Of a stretch of DNA of 64,000 nucleotides, positions 45,256 through 55,940 are shown piece after piece. This DNA is from Emiliania huxleyi CCMP1516 (taxonomy: Eukaryota > Haptophyta > Isochrysidales > Noelaerhabdaceae), in contig NW_005196756.1 in NCBI RefSeq assembly GCF_000372725.1, positions 1,224,229 through 1,288,228 of the forward strand, given 5' to 3'. How positions within the stretch are numbered: the first letter of the stretch is position 1; every line of letters begins with the position of its first letter. The notes beneath the pieces were generated by a model. That model had not been told where the DNA came from. It searched no databases and was given only the letters and a program-made list of their open reading frames with translations. A program made the position numbers and the translations under genes.

Positions 45256-46211
45256 GAGGGCGTACGGCAGCGCTCCGGGTTTCCCTCAGCGGCGGAATTT
45301 CCCCCTCGCGCTTCCTTGGGCCCCCCTAGCAGCAGACCGCACCGTCCCCCTCTACTCGGAGCTAGTGGTGTGGTGTGGTGTGGTGTGCGAACCGCGCGAG
45401 ATTTTCCGCGCGAGAAAATGTAAATGAAAAACAAAACTGACTGGGCTGGGTTTTTAGGCATTGTGGGGTTGGCTCTCCCATCGACCCTCATGACCTCCTG
45501 CGGTCTCTGAGATGGACACCAGTGGGTATGGGACCACAGCCAGGATACACTCGAAGGCTGGGTAAGCAGTAGAGGTCGATACTCGGCGCGTCCCACATGG
45601 TCTGTGTCGCTGTCGGCACGCTGTCGACAGGACGTCGAGCGACACCGGTGGCAGTGCCACCCAGGAGTGGTCGGGCGGTCTCCTGTCATGAGAGAGCCAC
45701 CATGTGATCCGTATGATGATTCCTGACAACCGCCTCAGTCAACTTTCGTCACAGTTCCCGCTCTGAGAGGAGCTGCGGGTCAGTTCGACAGCTGGAGCTG
45801 TGTCGCCGGCGTGCGGCGGCCTGCCTCCGGAGGTGCCTCTGAGGTGGACATTTTTTGGTCACCGTGAGAGAACGCGTTTGAATTTTCACTCCGGAACTTC
45901 AACTCCGCACGCGCACCGGCCAGGGCTACAATAGTGCCAGTGAGGCGGAGGCGCGAGTCGGAAGGCCACGACCGTCATTTGGTCCCTCATTTTACCTACA
46001 ATCGCTGTGAACCCAGCCACGTACGCAAGTGTCGCGCCCATTCCGTCGCATGTTGTGTATTCACAAGCTAGGCAAGGCGCCACACACATCGCACACATAC
46101 ACACATGCATGTCGCGGCAAGAGCCACATCTGCTTGGGCGACATAACAGCCCCCAACTAGCGTCGAACTAGCGCGCCGACTGGATTCTTGTGGGGAGAGC
46201 GGGGCACCATT

Positions 46212-46300
46212 TTACGCGCCCTCCATCGGCAAGGCGTTCGCGCTGCCCCCTCCCTGCTCGGCCGCCTCGGCCGCCTCTTGCACCGATGCCTCCGCGTCCA

Positions 46301-46341
<41 letters not shown>

Positions 46342-48140
46342 ACCTCCGCCTCCTCCCTCGCACGCCGTTCCCGCTCTGCTTGCATCTGCGCGGCCGCCGC
46401 CGTCAGGAACGCCTCGCTCATCTCCGTCTTTGGGGCGTACACGAGCCGTCCCTCTAGGCCGTCCCTCCGCGTCGCTGGCTCGGCGACCAGATCGGCGGCG
46501 GACGCGCGGCACAAGCCCCAGTGGCCGCGGGCGAGCTCACCGAGGAGCTGAGTGCGGCTCCTACTCGAGAAACAAAGGCGCGTCACGGGGACCGCCACGC
46601 ACTTCGCGCTGCGTGAGTGAGCGCGGCGCTCCACTGCGCGTCGCCCCAAAAGATGAGCACGTCGGGCCCGCGCTGCGCCTCACTCAGCGGCCGCAGATTC
46701 GCCGGCTTGAGCGCCTTGCCATCGCCGTCGGCGAGCCGGACCAGCCAGCGGCGGCTGCTCTCGTCGAAGCGGAGGGCGATGCCCAGCGCGTCGTTCAGGT
46801 CGGGGCGCGCGACGAGCCCGGCGAGCCGGACGGGCTGTCCGCACACGAACTCGCCCTGCTCGGTGGATCGTGGCGTGGCGCGGCTGAATGCGAGCTCCAA
46901 CGCGGCGACGATTCCCTCGGCCACGCTCCAGCCGCTCGAGCCAGCGGAGCCACCGCCCGTCACGATGCAGCAGGCAACCTCGCCGGAGCCGCACGGGCCG
47001 CCGCGGTAGTGCTGCACGCGCACGCGCGACGGATCGACCTGCGGGATCGATGGGTTCGGGTACCGTGGGGTATGGGGAGGGTGGGTTCGGGTACCGTGGG
47101 GTAGGGGACGGACCGACCTGTGGGAAGCGCTGGGCAAGGGCCTCCTTCGCCGCCTCGACCGGTCTCGCCATCCGCAGCGAGGGCTGCGGCACGATCCGGG
47201 TGAGGTTGACGGCGGTGATGTGGTCCTCGCCGCAGTCGGGCGCCGGCTCCTTGAGCAGCGTCACGTCGAGAGGCAGCACCGCGCCCGGCTCGACGAGCGC
47301 GCGCTGCTCCAGCCGAGCCAGCCGCCCTCGCACCGTCTCGCCGGCCGCCTCCTCGCCCTCTGGCGGCGGAGAGAGCGCGCCCCGCGCGGCGAGGCGAAGG
47401 GTGACGCCTATCAACGTGCGAGGGAATGACGACAAACAGCGGGCTGGAGGCCCCCCGGCGAGGCCAGACAACAGCGCACCGCGCGGCCCCTGAAAGGCGT
47501 CGCCCTCGCCGAGGTTGGAGCAGAGGAGCGCGATGTCCTCGCGCGACTGCAGCGAAAAGGTCAGATCGGGCGTCGCGGCGGCGGTCTCCGTGATGAGGTA
47601 CGCGCCGCCGATCCAGTGCCGGTAAGACGACTCCTCCGCCACGTACTCGGACATGCTGCCGAGGCTGCGCGATAGCTCCGCTGAGAAGCCGGCGTGCGCG
47701 CCAATCATGCAGCCGGCGTCGACCAAGGCACCGAGCTCTGGGCCGGTGAAGGAGGACATGAGCTCGTGGCGAGTGGGCGGCGCACACGTGAACGGAGCGG
47801 CGCACACGCCGCAGGTGTGGTGTCGCGCGTCGCTGGTGTAGAAAGCCGGGTGCGTCGGCTGTGACACTAGGACCATCCGTTGCCAGCGCCGAAGGCAGTG
47901 CAGGTGCACCCACTTCTGCCCACCCTTGCAGTCGCACGGCGACAGCAGCTCGCCCTCCGATTCGCCCTCAAAGCAGTACCGGCAGAGCGGCCCCTCGTCG
48001 TCTTCAGCCGCCACCGCCGCCGCCGATGCAGCGGGCGCCTCCGCCTGATCCTCGCCGCTCGTCCGAGCTCCCACCGCCGCCGACGCCGGCTCCTCCTCCT
48101 CGCCGCTCGTCCGCTCTCTCGCGCGCTTGTTGTCGGCCAT
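46212..48140 (-). CDS. RING-CH zinc-finger protein with UPF0301/YqgE-like C-terminal half
   Basis: Exons 48140-47118, 47038-46635, 46560-46212 join in phase: 591 aa. After an acidic, Ala-rich N-terminus comes a C4HC3 RINGv finger (CRYCFEGESEGELLSPCDCK, HLHCLRRW, CGVC). RINGv proteins are usually membrane-linked E3 ubiquitin ligases, but I see no transmembrane pair. The second half has GCMIGAHAGFSAELSRSL, SYRHWIGGAYLITE and VLIFWGDAQSRTQLLGELAR, resembling bacterial UPF0301 (YqgE/AlgH) proteins; that match is by eye. The C-terminus is a helix followed by an Asp-Ala repeat coded by a gtccgc array (46298-46340). Both introns are GT-AG. A stub of R1 lies in the presumed 5' UTR. Confidence 0.7.
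46298..46340. repeat. gtccgc hexanucleotide repeat in coding sequence
   Basis: About seven units, read on the minus strand as Asp-Ala repeats in the RING-CH protein tail. Confidence 0.9.
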
Positions 48141-49029
48141 TTGTTGCGTCGGCCTGTTGGATAGACTCGGTGGAGACTCGGGCGAGACCGGCTGACAGTG
48201 CAGGTGTGAACAGCAGCTCCTTGAGCACTTGAGCACTGGATAGGGCGGGCGGCGTCGCGGGCGGCAGGGATCGCGGCTCGAAGGTGGAGGTGGAGGCTGG
48301 TGGCTGTGGTGGACTTTGAGTTTATTTCATGATGGACTAAGAGGACTGGGGCGGCGCGGCGCGGCGACGGGCGGCGCGAGGCGGCGGCGCGGCGCGGCGG
48401 CGCGTATTACAGGAGCAGCGAAAGGCGCGGACGGCGCGAGGTGGCGGCGCGACTGCGCGGCTCGATTTAGTTATTCATATTGGGTTGAGGGAGAGGGAGG
48501 CGAGGCCAGAGGCAGGCTCAGCTGCTCTCGGGTGATCTCGCTTTGGTGGCCGAAGGACCCGATGGTCCTGTCACATTCGCGTTCCGAGTCGTGGGGGTAG
48601 AAGAATTCGGGGTAGGATCGAGTCAGCACATCCTTGTAGTACAGCGGACCGCCAGGCTCGCCGGCAGCATCCGCAGGGAGGCAGCATATGCCATATCAGG
48701 CACCAGTCTTCTGGAGAGCTCAACAGCTGCGGCCGCGATGGCGGAGTCGGCCGCGGTTCGAGCGAGCAGCTTTTGGCTGCGGGATCGAATCGCGGAAGGC
48801 TCATGCCCTCGCGGAGCGACGCGGGTCGCGCGGCGCGCGCGTGTGCGAAATGCGACAACATACGACAGACACGACAGACGACAGACGCGCGACTGAACTT
48901 TTGTCGCCGCAATCGCCACCGCCGCCATTTTGACGAGCAGCGCAAGCGGGCTCGTCGGCGGCCAGCCGTTGCGGGCCGGGCCGAGCCCGGCCTCAACCGG
49001 CCGCGCCGCCGCAGCAGGCCGGGAGCCGA
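48141..49029. other. divergent upstream region between RING-CH and kinase-like genes
   Basis: 48218-48247 is a terminal fragment of R1 (cttgagcacttgagcactgg). 48340-48450 is ggcggcgcg low-complexity. A plus ORF at 48543-48896 (FRVVGVEEFGVGSSQHILVV) is open but unconvincing. Otherwise nothing is recognised. Confidence 0.4.
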
Positions 49030-49893
49030 ATGTTATGGCGCGGGATTTCTTTTTCTTTTTTCTGCCGGGCAAGTCGTCCATCCCACCGCTCGCGCGACAC
49101 ACCGCCGCGGCAAGCGTTTATGCGTGTCCTGTCGCTTCTCGGCGCGCCGTCGGCGGAGAAGCACTTCTTCGCCAAGCTGCTCGGCGCGCGGTTGCGCGTG
49201 CCCGTGCTCGCCACGGGCAGTCTCCTCGACACCGAGGTGGCGCACAGGACGCACGCTGGCAGGCAGATCGAAGAGGCCCGCAGAGGTTCGGCCGCAGGAT
49301 CGCTTCTGCCGTCAAAGGTCGTGCTCCCCGTGGTGATGCAGGCGGTGCAGGGGGCGCGACAGAGCGGCTACGACACCGCGATCCTCGTCGGCGCGCCCAG
49401 AAGCGTCGAGCAGTTGGACATGCTGTGCGCTGCCCCACCGCCTTGCACGCACTCGCGCTGGCCTTCTCCCTCCCGCCACCCGTCCGCCTCGCTTTTCTCC
49501 AGGCGAAACGCCGGCGTCGCCGCCGAAGTCGTCCACCTCGCGCTCCCCGAGGCGCGCGCGACACACCGCCGCGGCAAGCGGCGCGTCTGCGCGGGATGCG
49601 GCTTCCCGCTCTATCCGCCCGAAGAGGGAGGCGGGCAGTGTGTCAAGTGCGGCTGCGACGACGGCGTCGCGGAGCCGCTGCCGCCCTCGCCCCTCGACAC
49701 CGACGCGCCCGCCGTCGAGGCGCGCTGCGCCGCGTGGCGGTCTGCTGCGGAGCCGCTGCTGCAAAGGCTGCGCTCGCGCGGGTCGGGCTTGGTGGAGGTC
49801 AAGGTGCTCGAGGACGCCGAGCACACATGGACGACGCTGCAGCTCGCGCTGGGGCTCGAGGAGGCTCCCGCCGTCGCCGCAGCGCAAGGGTGA
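49030..49893 (+). CDS. adenylate-kinase-like protein with degraded P-loop
   Basis: Two exons, 49030-49424 and 49503-49893, with a 78-bp GT-AG intron (CT|GTGCGC) that also stays open in frame. The fold follows adenylate kinase: a GAPSAEKHFFAKLLGARL region at the P-loop, VPVLATGSLLDTEV, YDTAILVGAPRSVEQLDML, AEVVHLALPEA, a zinc-lid CAGCG...CVKCG and AEPLLQRLRSRG. The usual GxxGxGK is replaced by GAPSAEKH, lacking the last glycine, and the arginine before the DD pair in the lid is not evident, so catalysis is doubtful. The first 30 residues (MLWRGISFSFFCRASRPSHR) resemble a mitochondrial leader; ATG 49120 is the alternative start. A 25-bp direct repeat (acacaccgccgcggcaagcg) occurs at 49099 and 49562. 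Confidence 0.65.
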   Translation: MLWRGISFSFFCRASRPSHRSRDTPPRQAFMRVLSLLGAPSAEKHFFAKLLGARLRVPVLATGSLLDTEVAHRTHAGRQIEEARRGSAAGSLLPSKVVLPVVMQAVQGARQSGYDTAILVGAPRSVEQLDMLCAAPPPCTHSRWPSPSRHPSASLFSRRNAGVAAEVVHLALPEARATHRRGKRRVCAGCGFPLYPPEEGGGQCVKCGCDDGVAEPLPPSPLDTDAPAVEARCAAWRSAAEPLLQRLRSRGSGLVEVKVLEDAEHTWTTLQLALGLEEAPAVAAAQG

Positions 49894-50305
49894 GGCGGAT
49901 ACGCGTCGCGGTCGTCTCCGAGGGACCGAGAGATCGTTTCGCAGGCATCGGTGCACGGTGGTTTTCCTCTCGTTAATCACCCTCCCAGACAGCCCTCCCC
50001 ATGTCGGATGTCGCGCGGAGTGGCCACGCACCCGAGTCAAAAGTGTGCCTAGGGGTGCATCTAGGGAAATAGTATATTCCGTATCACCTTGCACCGACTG
50101 TCAGGACTGGATTGGTGATTGCACCCCCCGACACTTTACACCCATCTCCTAAATAAATAAATAAACAAAGAGTCGTAGAAAATCCAAAATCCAAATCGCA
50201 AACATAGAAACCCAAACACACACAGCCACGTGGCATAGGAGAGCAGGAGGCGAAAGGAAGTGAGCAAACTTCCCAAGGACGCACGAGCGAGAAGCACCAG
50301 CAGAG

Positions 50306-50391
50306 AATAAATAAAAACGGACACCTCTCTACTGTGAGATGGGTAAAAACACCCATCTCCTAGTAGAGGCGTGTGTCTATTTATTTATTGC
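50306..50391. repeat. 86-bp imperfect palindrome
   Basis: Arms of about 40 bp, from aataaataaaaacggacacc inward to gagatgggt, loop aaaaac, then acccatctc outward to tctatttatttatt. A half copy occurs at 30854-30898 and a short piece at 50144-50165. Confidence 0.8.
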
Positions 50392-50567
50392 ACTCCAACA
50401 GCAACACGTACACGAGATCGAGTTTTACGGGAAAGATGAAACCAGCACGTCCGCGTTCGGTTGCTTTCGGCGCAACTTGAGGGGAAGCCGGGTTTAGCCG
50501 CTGACGTGCCCGCGGCCGCCTCAGCACCGCCGCTGGGGACGACACGCTGCGGAATCGGATCGAGCCC

Positions 50568-50978
50568 ATGCACCGGGCAAAGAAGGACACTGCAGAAGCG
50601 GTTGGAGAAGCTGCAGCCGGCGTCTGCCGTCACAACGAGTCCCAGCGCTGGTTGGACATGCGCGTCGGCTCGCCCGAGGACTGCTGTCGCGACCCTCCCG
50701 TCGTGCCGCAGCCTCCGACGAGCTCTGCAACCGAGGAGAGTGAGGGTGCGCCTCCCCTCACTGCTGGCCTGGCTGCGCACCGCCCCACAAAGCACCCCCT
50801 CGAGCATCTCTACAAGTACAAGTGCAAGGGCGACCTTCTCCAAGTCGTCAACGCGCCCGGCGGCTCCGGCAAGACTTTAGCCTTGGCCACCCTCCTTGCG
50901 GAGCAGGAGGAGATCCGCTCTCGGTCGGCAACGTGGCAGCTAGTCGAGGGACTCGGTAGTTGTGACCCCCCTGAGTGA
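50568..50978 (+). pseudogene. fragment with Walker A motif (helicase/ATPase-like)
   Basis: Open plus frame of ~136 codons whose second half reads LEHLYKYKCKGDLLQVV then NAPGGSGKTLALATLLAEQE, a strong P-loop followed by a helix. No Walker B or further motifs follow; the sequence turns into low complexity. Probably a gene remnant or an isolated exon. The initiating ATG at 50568 is not supported by anything upstream. Confidence 0.35.
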
Positions 50979-52051
50979 GGACAGGAGAGAGAGAGCTTTT
51001 GTGGTGTTCGCCGCGACAGCCTTCTCCGCCTCCGCCTCCGCCTCCGCCTCCGCCGCCGCCTAGCGCCGTCGGCAGTGAGAGCGATGCTGTGCCCGCCTCC
51101 AGAGACGGCGGGGCGGGGTGGAAATAAATAAATAAAACGCACACACCAAACAAAGCTCAAAGGGTGGGAGAAGGACAGGGTCCCCTACTGGTTTTCTTTC
51201 CTCGTTAGAAAGAAAAAGACTCCGCTTCGATGATTTTTCCTTTGTGAATCAATCCTTGTCCCGTCCTACGCGAACGGACCAAGGCGCGTCTTCGCCGGAT
51301 AGCTGGTACGAGTTACCATGGTAGTATCCCGGGATTTAACCCTTTCAGGCACACATTTCGAGCGAGTGAAAACCAACTCCCGAGCACGGCGCCGCAGGCG
51401 CCTGTTGATAGGTCCAGGTGATAGCCCTGGATGGGCAATGCATTCGCCTACTTGGGCCTCAGATCGCCCGACCGCGTCCCGGTGCTCTGTGGTCGGATTT
51501 GTGACGCCGCCGCACCGCGCCGCGGCCGGGGGCCCGCCGGAGGACGAGGATGGCCGTGACGGACCGGGACGAGCTCTGGGAGGTTCAGTGTCAGTGAGTA
51601 TATTGTAGAGGCCACTCATGTGCACAATATCTTGACTGAGAGCTAAGCCCGGGGAGGCGATGCCGGGGCCGTATAGCAGCTTGATGGTGATTCGCCGGCG
51701 TAGAAGCGGCCGCGGCGGGCTCCGGGTGCCTGAAAAGACGGATTTACGTGGGCTGTGGGAGATTTACTGTCGACTCAAACGACACTGTGCCGTGATCCTC
51801 TCATATATGGCTAAATAATTGACCGAGCCAAAAAAAAGTTCCACCGCTACGACTGGAGATATATCGAGATTGGGTCTCCAAGACCCTTATGAAGCAAAAT
51901 TGTTAAAACTTATTTTATCGTACAAAGGAGAAGTTTACTTCGTATGGTACCCACCCCCTACATTAATTCTTCGCACGTACATAGACACATACAGCCGACA
52001 CGAGTGCCAGGGCCACCCCGAAAAAAGTGGTGCTCGCGATCCATTGGCTGG

Positions 52052-53416
52052 ATGGCTGACTCGAGCGTCAGTGGCTCGATCGACCACGCCGACCCCGACC
52101 AGCCGCCGCCGCCCAAGCTGTCGGCAGATGCGAGCGAGGAGGAGAGGACCGCACGTGCTGCGATCATGAAGGAGCGGGCGAAGAGGCAGCGGCAACAGCA
52201 CGAGAAGAACAGGCAGCCGAGGGAGCGCAGCGAGCGGCAGTATGAGAGCGGGGCGGCCAAGCGCAAGAAGGCGGGCACTGAGGCCAAGAAGGCTGATGCC
52301 AACCGCCGCCGCCAAGTCGTCAGTCAGCACCGCCGCCAAGCCAGGGAGAAGGCGCGCCCGCCACTTGGCGAGAGCTTTGCCTCCATCCGCCAGCGCGAGG
52401 AGCAGCGGCTGCTCGGCGAGCGCTTCCTGTTCGTGCCCCAGCGCGTGCGTGTATCTGAGGGAGAACTTGCTGGGCAGTGCGGCACCATGCTGGAGCGCGG
52501 CCAGCTGTGCTTCCCCGACCCGGTGCCAAACGACCCGCGGCACATCATGAGCCTGGAGCTTGACGCCTCGGGCCGCGTGGCAATCACGGAGCCAAAGCAC
52601 CACCACCAAGTGCTGCTCGACGGGAGCGAGGATGAGAAGCCGGTGCTGCTCTCGCCGTACGCGGTGGAGCCGTGGCCGAGCGTCGGGCAGCTCGTGGACA
52701 TGCACCACGGCAGCAACTTGGAGGACGAGCCTGATCGAGCCATGAACCACTTAGGCACTGTCGTCGCCTTTCATCCATGGCAGCATTGGGGACTCGAGGG
52801 CGAGAGCTTTTACCTCGTCAAGCGGCAGACATATGCGCTGCCGGAGCATGTCGAGGCGATGGCGGGAGGCGACGTGCGCGTGGGCTCGTGGGTGCGGCTG
52901 CTGCCTCCGCACCCGGATGCGCGTTACGAGCTCGGCCGGGAGGCAATCGCCCCCAACGCATACGGGCAGGTAACGCGGCGCAGGTTTGAGCTATCGGAGA
53001 CGATTGCACGGCGCATGCTTGAGCGCCTCCACCTGCAAGAGCCTCTCACAACGGCCGACACACACAAGCTTCTGGAGATCGTGCCCGTGACAGGAGCTGA
53101 GGAGGTATACTTGCCGTTGCCCGACGTGCACGTGGTGCTACACCGATGTGAAACATGCAGTGACTGCTTGGTGCTCGAGTCCACATTCTTGCTTGCCTAC
53201 GACACGGACTTTGCGCCCCTTGACAGCGAGGACATGCAAAACCCGTGCCGCTCTCACTGTCCAATAGATCATGATTACATGTGCAAGTGCGCGCGCGAGC
53301 AGTACTCACACTGGGAGTGTAGGACCGGATGCCGCGATTGTACCGGTAGTGGCAGCGAATTGGACAGCGAGACGGATGAGGAGAGTGCGCCAGCAGATAT
53401 GTCTGTGTCCCCTTAA
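52052..53416 (+). CDS. unknown protein with basic N-terminal helix and Cys-rich tail
   Basis: Single-exon ORF, ~454 aa from ATG 52052 (another ATG at 51944). The N-terminal 120 residues are a highly charged helix (RAAIMKERAKRQRQQHEKNR). The middle has compact segments that may be SH3-like barrels (LVDMHHGSNLEDEPDRAM, VGSWVRLLPPHPDARYELG). The C-terminal part has paired cysteines (CETCSDCLV, CKCAREQ, CRTGCRDC) and a His (SHCPIDHDYMC), suggesting a metal-binding module, then an acidic tail. I cannot name the family; resemblance of the middle to Mind-bomb/HERC2-type repeats is weak. Confidence 0.6.
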   Translation: MADSSVSGSIDHADPDQPPPPKLSADASEEERTARAAIMKERAKRQRQQHEKNRQPRERSERQYESGAAKRKKAGTEAKKADANRRRQVVSQHRRQAREKARPPLGESFASIRQREEQRLLGERFLFVPQRVRVSEGELAGQCGTMLERGQLCFPDPVPNDPRHIMSLELDASGRVAITEPKHHHQVLLDGSEDEKPVLLSPYAVEPWPSVGQLVDMHHGSNLEDEPDRAMNHLGTVVAFHPWQHWGLEGESFYLVKRQTYALPEHVEAMAGGDVRVGSWVRLLPPHPDARYELGREAIAPNAYGQVTRRRFELSETIARRMLERLHLQEPLTTADTHKLLEIVPVTGAEEVYLPLPDVHVVLHRCETCSDCLVLESTFLLAYDTDFAPLDSEDMQNPCRSHCPIDHDYMCKCAREQYSHWECRTGCRDCTGSGSELDSETDEESAPADMSVSP

Positions 53417-53561
53417 AAATATCTCCTTTGTACCCATGCGGAGCCTTTATTTCGCAAGCGGGCTTGGGACGCCTGTGGTGGACATCTGCTGTTTGCATGG
53501 AGCGCGTCGTGGCGCACGGGGCGCCGCTGCCTAGGAGCACATCGACGTAAATCTCAGCGGC

Positions 53562-54889
53562 ATGACTGCACCGCTATCAATGCTGCAGGTGAATCTGAAC
53601 GAGAAGCTGCGGTGGGAGTGGTGCAGCGCCGTCAGGGAGGTTATAACACCGCAGCCTGGGCGCGGGAGAACGTCGAGGACAACCATGCCTTTCAAAGTGC
53701 GGACATGCTCATCTATGAAGGCGCCTCTGATCATCCTGATGAAAAGCAGGTTTCGGAGGCCAGCACTGTGCTATTTTCGACGCTGCTGGACCTGCCCGGG
53801 AAGCCCGCCGTACTAGCGCTTGAAGTGCAGCGAGCTGCAGGCCTATCCGGGTCTGGTACTTCACGGTGGATGTACGGTTGTCAATCAAACAAGGAGGTGA
53901 AGCTGACGGTGTCAAAGCTATTTTATTGCCAGGACTGGTGGCAGGTTCCAAGCTGGCGCGCAAAGGTCTTAGAGCCCTTTGGTGTGCCGACAGTAAGCTA
54001 TCGCAATGCCTTTTGGCCGAATCTGACACAACCCGAGGACGAAATGGTTCTCTTCGGGTTTAGGCCGAAGGAGGAGTATAACAGATCAAAAATCTCGAGG
54101 GAAGAAGCTATGCACCGCCCTGTTCACCTTGGGCTGGGAGCGCATCAGCGGGTGGCCTGCTTGCTTGCAGCTACACTGTCCAAATCCTCTGATCTTCTAC
54201 GAGCTGCAGAAGCAGCACATGAAAACGTGCCCGCCACCGAAGAGCCGCCAACCAATCTGCATCCGTCTGACGAAAAGGCACTGCATTGGGGGTGTCACCC
54301 AGCCGTCACAAAACTCCAGCCACCAGGCGGAACCTTCGCAGCCGTCGCTACTGTGGGAAGCTGGTGGTTTGGCGAGGATGTCGAAGGCAATGGCAAACCT
54401 GGATGGAACAGTAACCAGACTGGCGCAACGGTGACATTTGCTGTCACGATCGGACCTCGCGGGTCGGTGGTCGTGTCAAGGCTGAGTAGTTATTCACCTG
54501 AGATGGCAACAGCACGGCTTACGCTTTGGCCACGCAGTAGCATTCGTGATGGCGAGATCCAGAGGACAATGTTGAGATACGCGAACTGCAGCAAAAGCAA
54601 GCATGGCACAATGACAGGGGGTGCAGTTGATCCGTGCAAAGGAGAACCCAAGCCGGTGGACAGCTGGACAGTGGGCAGCCATTGGCAAGAACCCTTATCC
54701 ATCCCAGACTATGACACCCACCAGCTGCCCAGAAATACTGTTGGCGAGCATTACTTGCACATTGAGCTACTACCTTCACAATGGCGACGAGGACAGGTCA
54801 GAGACTGCAGTTCCAAGCTGTTCTGTCAGATGGTCGGAGGGAAGAGGGAAGCTGCACGGTACAAGCTACTCAGCATCACAACATGTTAG
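53562..54889 (+). CDS. SGNH-hydrolase-like protein, 5' part frame-shifted
   Basis: From about 53625 to the stop at 54889 one frame is open: FQSADMLIYEGASDHP, QVPSWRAKVLEPFGVPTVSY, then a jelly-roll-like second half (GSWWFGEDVEGNGKPGW, VTFAVTIGPRGSVVVSRLSS, GEHYLHIELLPSQ). This layout resembles uncharacterised algal SGNH-hydrolase-like proteins with a C-terminal beta domain; assignment is tentative. The frame has no ATG near its beginning; an ATG at 53562 gives MTAPLSMLQVNLNEKLRWEW in a different frame that would need a one-base shift near 53630. Upstream exons or a damaged 5' end are both possible. GC is lower here than in neighbouring genes. Confidence 0.45.
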
Positions 54890-55384
54890 TCCACTGAGCC
54901 GCTGTCCACACCTGATCGCTTCGGATGCTGCAGGGACACTAAGCGCCACGGATCGATCGCGTGGACAAACCACTTGTTTTCCGTGCGGGGTGTACACGGA
55001 CTACCTCTTACGGGTTGTTGCACGTACGTACTTTTAGCTTACTGGGAGAAAAGAGAGAGGGGGTTGTGTGAGAGAGAACGCAAACCTATCCCCAGTGCTC
55101 CCCCTTACCCAGTAGGGTGTAAGGTAGGGGTTTGGGGAAAAGGCCGTAAGTATGGTTAGTGCCAGTGCGCGAAATTCAAAGAGAGAGAAAACATACAACC
55201 CCTCTTCTTTCTCTTCGACGACGCTGTGCGCCATGGTTTCTTATAGCTCCGGCCGGCACCCCAGGTCAGCCGGTGATCTAGGGTTTAAGGAGGAATGAAT
55301 TTCCAAAAATCCCCCCCCCCCCAGGAATGAACCCCTCCCCCCCAGGAATGACAGGAAGGCACATACATCACCTCCATCCACTTC

Positions 55385-55671
55385 AGCACTTGAGCACGCT
55401 GGATAGGGTCGATTCCGCATGGTACGGGACCCCTCGATCGTCTCGCCCTCCCTCGCTGGCGTGTGTTCATTGGGGGGGGTCATAACAAACACGGTACAGG
55501 ATCGAGGTGCACGCTGCTGAAGCAGTGTGAGTCGTCCCCCCTCTCCATCGTCTCACTGGGAGACGTCGGCGGTGATGGCGGTGTGACCGATCGAGCTACA
55601 AGAGGAGCTCAGGAGCTTCATGTTCAGCACGATCCGGGTGGGTCGAGCAGTTCCTCACTTCCTCAATGGGT
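55385..55671 (+). repeat. R1 dispersed repeat, longest copy
   Basis: Same start (agcacttgagcacgctggat) as the 40271 copy but with an internal segment (ctccatcgtctcactgggag) shared only with the 37613 copy. Confidence 0.88.
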
Positions 55672-55904
55672 GAGCTTCAGATCTCATGGCCCTCAACGCC
55701 TTCACGCTCCTCCATCCACCCCACTCAAGAAGATTTCAAAAATCTCTCTCTCTCACCACTCAGATAACAAACAACTCGCGCCTCGAGCAGGAGTTACGGC
55801 ACTGAAGAAGAATTTGGGGAGGGGACCGCGCACTGCTTGACCAGCCGCGAGCCGGGCGCAGTCAGTCAGTTCACACGCTAGGTGAGCTTCTTGTTTCTTA
55901 GAGA

Positions 55905-55940
55905 GAGAGAGAGAGATTTTTAGAAGCCAACAAGAAATGT
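55905..55940 (+). repeat. R3 motif, right stem altered
   Basis: gagagagatttttagaagcc then aacaagaaatgt; identical to the 40170 copy up to the right arm. Confidence 0.7.

Larger units (their letters stand above)
49894..51943. other. 2-kb intergenic region
   Basis: Contains aataaataaa-rich tracts, an 86-bp palindrome (50306-50391), a P-loop gene fragment (50568-50978), a ctccgc array (51024-51060) and unique sequence to 51940. An AT-richer stretch (51830-51970) stands out from its GC-rich surroundings. Confidence 0.45.

Noticed and set aside
45420-46160. A structured RNA gene in the unique sequence after the GT run
   Set aside because: Some short inverted pieces exist, but I could not build a cloverleaf or any known RNA core by eye.
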